Source: Kiritimatiellia bacterium
Lineage (GTDB): Bacteria; Verrucomicrobiota; Kiritimatiellia; RFP12; UBA1067
Assembly: GCA_028701555.1 (NCBI GenBank)
Contig: JAQVQN010000007.1
Location: 1 to 16,946, forward strand
Reading direction: 5' to 3'
DNA length: 16,946 nucleotides
Shown: positions 14,414 to 16,946 of the stretch, piece by piece
How the letters are laid out: each line of letters opens with the position of its first letter
Position numbering within the stretch: position 1 is the first letter of the stretch
Notes under the pieces: generated by a model
Told to the model about the DNA's origin: nothing
The model's database searches: none
What the model saw: the letters and a program-made list of their open reading frames with translations, nothing else
Translations under genes and position numbers: made by a program

Positions 14414-16106
14414 AGCCGAGAGCCTCTAGGTTCTGGCGAATGGCGGCATCCAGTTCTTTGCCCTCGGTCATCTGCTCGTATAGTGCCGCAGACAATTCGG
14501 CCATCTTCTCTGCAAACGGGATGCCGTCGTCTTCAACCTCCTCGGCCCCAACATAGCGGCCAGGAGTGAGGATGTGACCGTGGGATTCGATTTCCTTAAG
14601 CGTGGCCGTCTTGCAGAATCCGGACTTGTCCTCGTACTTGCCTGCATTGGCCTCACCGCGCCAAGCATGGTAGGTGCGGGCAATCTCGACAACCTCATCA
14701 TCCGTGAGTTCGCGGTGGACACGGTCCATGAGTACCCCGAGCCTGCGGGCATCCATAAACAAGGTTTCACCATGACGGGCGCGAAATCCGCGTTCCTTGT
14801 CTGCGCCCTTGTTGCGCGTGAGAAACCAGAGGCAGACCGGAATACCCGTCGTGTAGAAGAGTTGACCCGGCAGAGCTATGATGCAGTCCACCATATCCGC
14901 TTCGATGATAGCCTTGCGGATGTCGCCCTCGCCGGAGGTTTTGCTGGAGAGTGAGCCGTTGGCCAGTACGAAGCCGGCTGTTCCATGCGGCGCGAGATGG
15001 TGGAGGAAATGAAGAATCCAGGCATAGTTGGCATTGCCGCCGTCCACCGTGAACGCTGAGCCGTCCTTGCGCTTGCGTTCGCCGCCGGGAGGCAACGAGA
15101 ACTGGGCGTTGCCGGAGGGCTGATCGAAGCGCCTCCAGCGGACATCGTTCTTAACCTTTGAGTATCCCCAGTCCTCCATGTTGAAGGGCGGATTGGCGAG
15201 GATGTAGTCGGCTTTCAAGTCCTTGTGCTTGTCGTTCAGGAAGCTGTCGCCCCATTCGATCTTGCCATCAATGCCCCGGATCGCCAGGTTCATCAGCGCC
15301 AGCCGCCAGGTCGTGTTGTTGGATTCCTGGCCGTAGATCGAGATTTCGCGGCGGACAGCGGGGCTGACCCTGGCCTTCTTGCCGTTGCCGTTACTGGAGG
15401 AGTGGGACTGAACGAACTTCGCGGCCTGCACAAACATGCCGCCGGAACCGCAGCAAGGATCGAGGACGCGGCCTTTGTAGGGCTCGAGCATCTCGACCAG
15501 CAGCTTGACGACGCATTGGGCAGTATAAAACTGGCCACCGAGTTTCCCCTCGGCGGCAGCGAAATTGCCAAGGAAATACTCGTAAACCCGGCCCAGGATG
15601 TCTTTTTCGCGCGCCTGCTTGTCGCCAAGGCCGATCGTTGCGATCAAATCAATGATCTCGCCCAGGCGGGCTTTGTCGAGAGCCGGGCGGGCGTAGTCCT
15701 TCGGGAGAACACCTTTGAGAACCTTGTTGTCGCGCTCGATAGCGGCCAAGGCATCGTCCACCAGCGTGCCGATCTCGGGACGCTTGGCGTTCTTCTGGAG
15801 ATAGGGCCAGCGCGCCTCGGGCGGCACCCAAAAAATGTTGTCGGCCAGATACTCGTCGCGATCTTCGGCCACACCGTACCGAGCCGGTTCCTCTTTGACG
15901 TAGTACTCGCTCTTTGGATTGGCGGTTTCCTGAACCAGATGGTTGTACTTCTCCATGAACGCGTCGGAGATGTACTTGAGGAAAATCAACCCGAGGACAA
16001 CGTGTTTGTACTCCGCGGCATCCATGTTGCCACGCAGCTTTTCGGCGGCGGCCCACAGCTTGTCCTCGAAACCTAGATTTGCGCCATTACCCGTTTGACT
16101 AGCCAC
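14403..16106 (-). CDS. hsdM: Type I restriction enzyme M subunit, N6-adenine DNA methyltransferase (HsdM)
   Basis: The 567-residue product transfers a methyl group from S-adenosylmethionine to adenine N6 in the site chosen by HsdS. The N-terminal HsdM helical domain starts at LGFEDKLWAAAEKLRGNM. GGQFYTAQCVVKLLVEM (190-206) precedes the AdoMet motif I VLDPCCGSGGMFVQAA (214-229), YGQESN (258-263) and the catalytic motif IV YILANPPFN (301-309). The C-terminal half includes HFLHHLAPHGTAGFVLANGS and a helical tail. The length is normal and no motif is missing. The start is GTG 16106 with AAAGGAG 7 nt before it. It is the first gene of the operon; the 31-bp palindrome array lies about 180-325 bp upstream and may regulate it. 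Confidence 0.95.
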   Translation of the reverse strand: MASQTGNGANLGFEDKLWAAAEKLRGNMDAAEYKHVVLGLIFLKYISDAFMEKYNHLVQETANPKSEYYVKEEPARYGVAEDRDEYLADNIFWVPPEARWPYLQKNAKRPEIGTLVDDALAAIERDNKVLKGVLPKDYARPALDKARLGEIIDLIATIGLGDKQAREKDILGRVYEYFLGNFAAAEGKLGGQFYTAQCVVKLLVEMLEPYKGRVLDPCCGSGGMFVQAAKFVQSHSSSNGNGKKARVSPAVRREISIYGQESNNTTWRLALMNLAIRGIDGKIEWGDSFLNDKHKDLKADYILANPPFNMEDWGYSKVKNDVRWRRFDQPSGNAQFSLPPGGERKRKDGSAFTVDGGNANYAWILHFLHHLAPHGTAGFVLANGSLSSKTSGEGDIRKAIIEADMVDCIIALPGQLFYTTGIPVCLWFLTRNKGADKERGFRARHGETLFMDARRLGVLMDRVHRELTDDEVVEIARTYHAWRGEANAGKYEDKSGFCKTATLKEIESHGHILTPGRYVGAEEVEDDGIPFAEKMAELSAALYEQMTEGKELDAAIRQNLEALGYGE

Positions 16107-16263
16107 GGCAATCTCCTTTGGCGGCCGACCGAATCCACCGACGAAACTGACATGCCGACCTGAAACTCACAAAGCCGCCCTCCCTTGCACTCACGCGGAT
16201 GCAGCTACGACGTTTTTCTACCAGTGAGGGCATGGGGAAACAAGTTTATTCAGATCGTTTGCC

Positions 16264-16278
16264 CGTTCTTGGAGAACG
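16264..16278. promoter_or_regulatory. Palindrome CGTTCT-TGG-AGAACG, possible operator
   Basis: This perfect 6-bp inverted repeat with a 3-nt centre lies 10 bp before the first unit of the 31-bp array and about 160 bp upstream of hsdM. Restriction operons often have operators of this size, but no C-protein gene is present here, so its role is a guess. Confidence 0.3.
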
Positions 16279-16288
16279 AATTTGAAAG

Positions 16289-16431
16289 TTTTCCACAGTA
16301 TGGAAAACTTTTTTGGGATTTTTCCACACTATGGAAAAATTTTTGCCGTTTTTTCCACACTATGGAAAAATATTTCGCCAGTTTTCCACGCTATGGAAAA
16401 ATTTTCCGCAAGTTTTCCACAGTATGGAAAA
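16289..16431. repeat. Five 19-bp palindromes with exact 31-bp period
   Basis: The unit TTTTCCA-NNNTA-TGGAAAA occurs at 16289-16307, 16320-16338, 16351-16369, 16382-16400 and 16413-16431. Each start is exactly 31 bp after the last. Centres are CAGTA, CACTA, CACTA, CGCTA and CAGTA; the 12-bp spacers differ but are T-rich on the left. A 31-bp step is close to three DNA turns, so all sites would face the same side of the helix. The array lies upstream of hsdM and is a plausible multimeric operator or iteron-like site. It is not a CRISPR array: repeat and spacer are too short. Confidence 0.92.
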
Positions 16432-16540
16432 CTCAACGAAATGGACGGGATTACGGGCATTTAAGGGCTGTTCTCCGGGGCTGTTGAGCGGAGCGCGCGG
16501 CGCCGCATGTGAGCCGTAACGCGCGACCGACCGAGGGACC

Positions 16541-16610
16541 GTTTGCGTTCTTCTCGCGCCGCTTGCGCCCGTTGCGTTGAATGGATCGGAAGATTTCGAT
16601 GGGTTGGCCT
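16541..16610 (+). repeat. Dispersed 70-bp intergenic repeat, right copy
   Basis: This is the partner of 2601-2670, in the same orientation. The seven differences are scattered substitutions with no gap. The sequences outside the 70 bp are unrelated. The copy follows the palindrome array and precedes the purine minisatellite. Confidence 0.8.
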
Positions 16611-16625
16611 TGGGGGGCAGGGGCC

Positions 16626-16640
16626 GCGCTCAGCGAGCGC
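16626..16640. repeat. Short hairpin GCGCTC-AGC-GAGCGC
   Basis: A perfect 6-bp stem with an AGC loop. It is one of several short palindromes in the intergenic DNA of this window and has no T-run. Confidence 0.5.
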
Positions 16641-16653
16641 AGCTACAGGGAGG

Positions 16654-16765
16654 GGACAGGAGACAGAGACCAGAGGATGGAGGACGGAGGACAGGGGACG
16701 GAGGACGGAGGCCAGAGGACAGGGGACGGAGGACAGAGGACGGAGGACAGGGGACGGAGGACGGA
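16654..16765 (+). repeat. Heptamer minisatellite, 16 units of GGACRGR-like sequence
   Basis: The tract reads as 16 consecutive 7-mers, mainly ggacgga and ggacagg with ggacaga, ggccaga, agacaga, gaccaga and ggatgga variants. It is purine-rich on the plus strand. Because seven is not a multiple of three, any frame through it would gain or lose phase with unit number. It encodes nothing recognisable. Confidence 0.88.
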
Positions 16766-16810
16766 TGGGGGTAGCGTGGGGCTCCTGCCCGCGGGGATCG
16801 GAAACAGCAA

Positions 16811-16829
16811 CACGCGACAGAGCCGCGTG
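16811..16829. repeat. Short hairpin CACGCG-N7-CGCGTG
   Basis: A 6-bp stem with loop acagagc lies in the non-coding right end. It resembles the other short GC palindromes of the window in size. No function can be assigned. Confidence 0.4.
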
Positions 16830-16915
16830 CTACGGAGCGAGGCGAGAAAACAGCCTGCACACGACCGAGCAGCGTGCGGTCTGCGGATTGTACGGTTGGA
16901 CAGGATGGGGATTTC

Positions 16916-16930
16916 GGAGGTGCAGCCTCC
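16916..16930. repeat. Short hairpin GGAGG-TGCAG-CCTCC
   Basis: A perfect 5-bp stem with loop TGCAG sits 16 bp from the window end. It has the GCNNC-type centre seen in the other intergenic palindromes. No function can be assigned. Confidence 0.4.
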
Positions 16931-16946
16931 TTGCGGCCCGGGATCG

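Larger units (their letters stand above)
16107..16946. other. Non-coding, repeat-rich region upstream of hsdM
   Basis: I find no credible gene. Open frames at 16185-16519 are made of the 31-bp palindromes and give low-complexity protein; those at 16577-16860 come from the heptamer minisatellite. The segment 16107-16260 should hold the hsdM promoter, but I see no convincing -35/-10 pair on the minus strand. The rest holds the palindrome array, the 70-bp repeat copy, the minisatellite and small hairpins at 16626-16640, 16811-16829 and 16916-16930. Confidence 0.6.

Noticed and set aside
15225..16076. 283-codon plus-strand frame inside hsdM
   Set aside because: Antisense shadow of a well-supported methyltransferase gene.
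16289..16431. CRISPR array
   Set aside because: The repeats are 19 bp palindromes with 12-bp spacers, there are no cas genes, and the spacers are similar T-rich sequence.
16185..16519. Three overlapping plus-strand frames rich in Phe, Lys and Trp
   Set aside because: They are produced by the 31-bp palindrome array and have repetitive low-complexity products. No good ribosome-binding site is seen.
16577..16860. Arg/Asp/Gly-rich and Pro/Ser-rich frames on both strands
   Set aside because: They come from the heptamer minisatellite, not from coding selection.

Overview
The window looks like a chromosomal segment of a GC-rich bacterium carrying a horizontally acquired defence island. The left flank (1-3954) is very GC-rich, with strong G/C third positions and almost no TTA, CTA or TCA codons. 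The block at about 4089-16106 is visibly less GC-rich and uses codons more evenly. Intergenic DNA is full of short palindromes, cgcaa-type repeats and purine minisatellites. I associate that style with the PVC superphylum (Verrucomicrobia/Kiritimatiellota-like genomes), but this is a low-confidence inference; no marker gene here fixes the taxon.

Layout. On the minus strand, 2323 to 1 holds most of an AddB/RexB-like PD-(D/E)XK nuclease gene that runs off the left edge. A repeat-bearing gap (2324-2746) separates it from a divergent hotdog-fold acyl-CoA thioesterase (2747-3244, plus). Then come a sigma70-type promoter, a CCA-encoding tRNA-Val(CAC) at 3523-3599 flanked by two tRNA-derived relics whose anticodon arm is an identical 19-nt palindrome, and a small GIY-YIG nuclease gene (3712-3954).

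From 16106 down to 4089, all on the minus strand, lies one tightly packed operon: hsdM, hsdS, a PIN-like nuclease with coiled coil and two C-terminal membrane segments, a 77-codon HsdR-head/HsdS-tail chimera, a reverse transcriptase of apparent Unknown Group/Abi type, a DUF6978-like gene, a DUF1828/DUF1829 gene, hsdR, and a PD-(D/E)XK-like gene broken by an in-frame amber codon. Six junctions overlap (an 11-nt overlap, TGATG or ATGA), one has a 10-nt gap and one a 39-nt gap, so the genes are probably co-transcribed and translationally coupled. HsdM, HsdS and HsdR would form a complete type I restriction-modification enzyme; the PIN protein, RT and DUF pair look like added defence modules inside it. 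The chimera is the best clue to origin: its first 50 or so codons nearly duplicate the start of the downstream hsdR and its end matches an HsdS C-terminus, as if two neighbouring type I loci were fused by a deletion.

Upstream of hsdM (16107-16946) there is no convincing gene. It holds five 19-bp palindromes at an exact 31-bp period, a second copy of a 70-bp repeat also present at 2601, a 16-unit heptamer minisatellite and several short hairpins.
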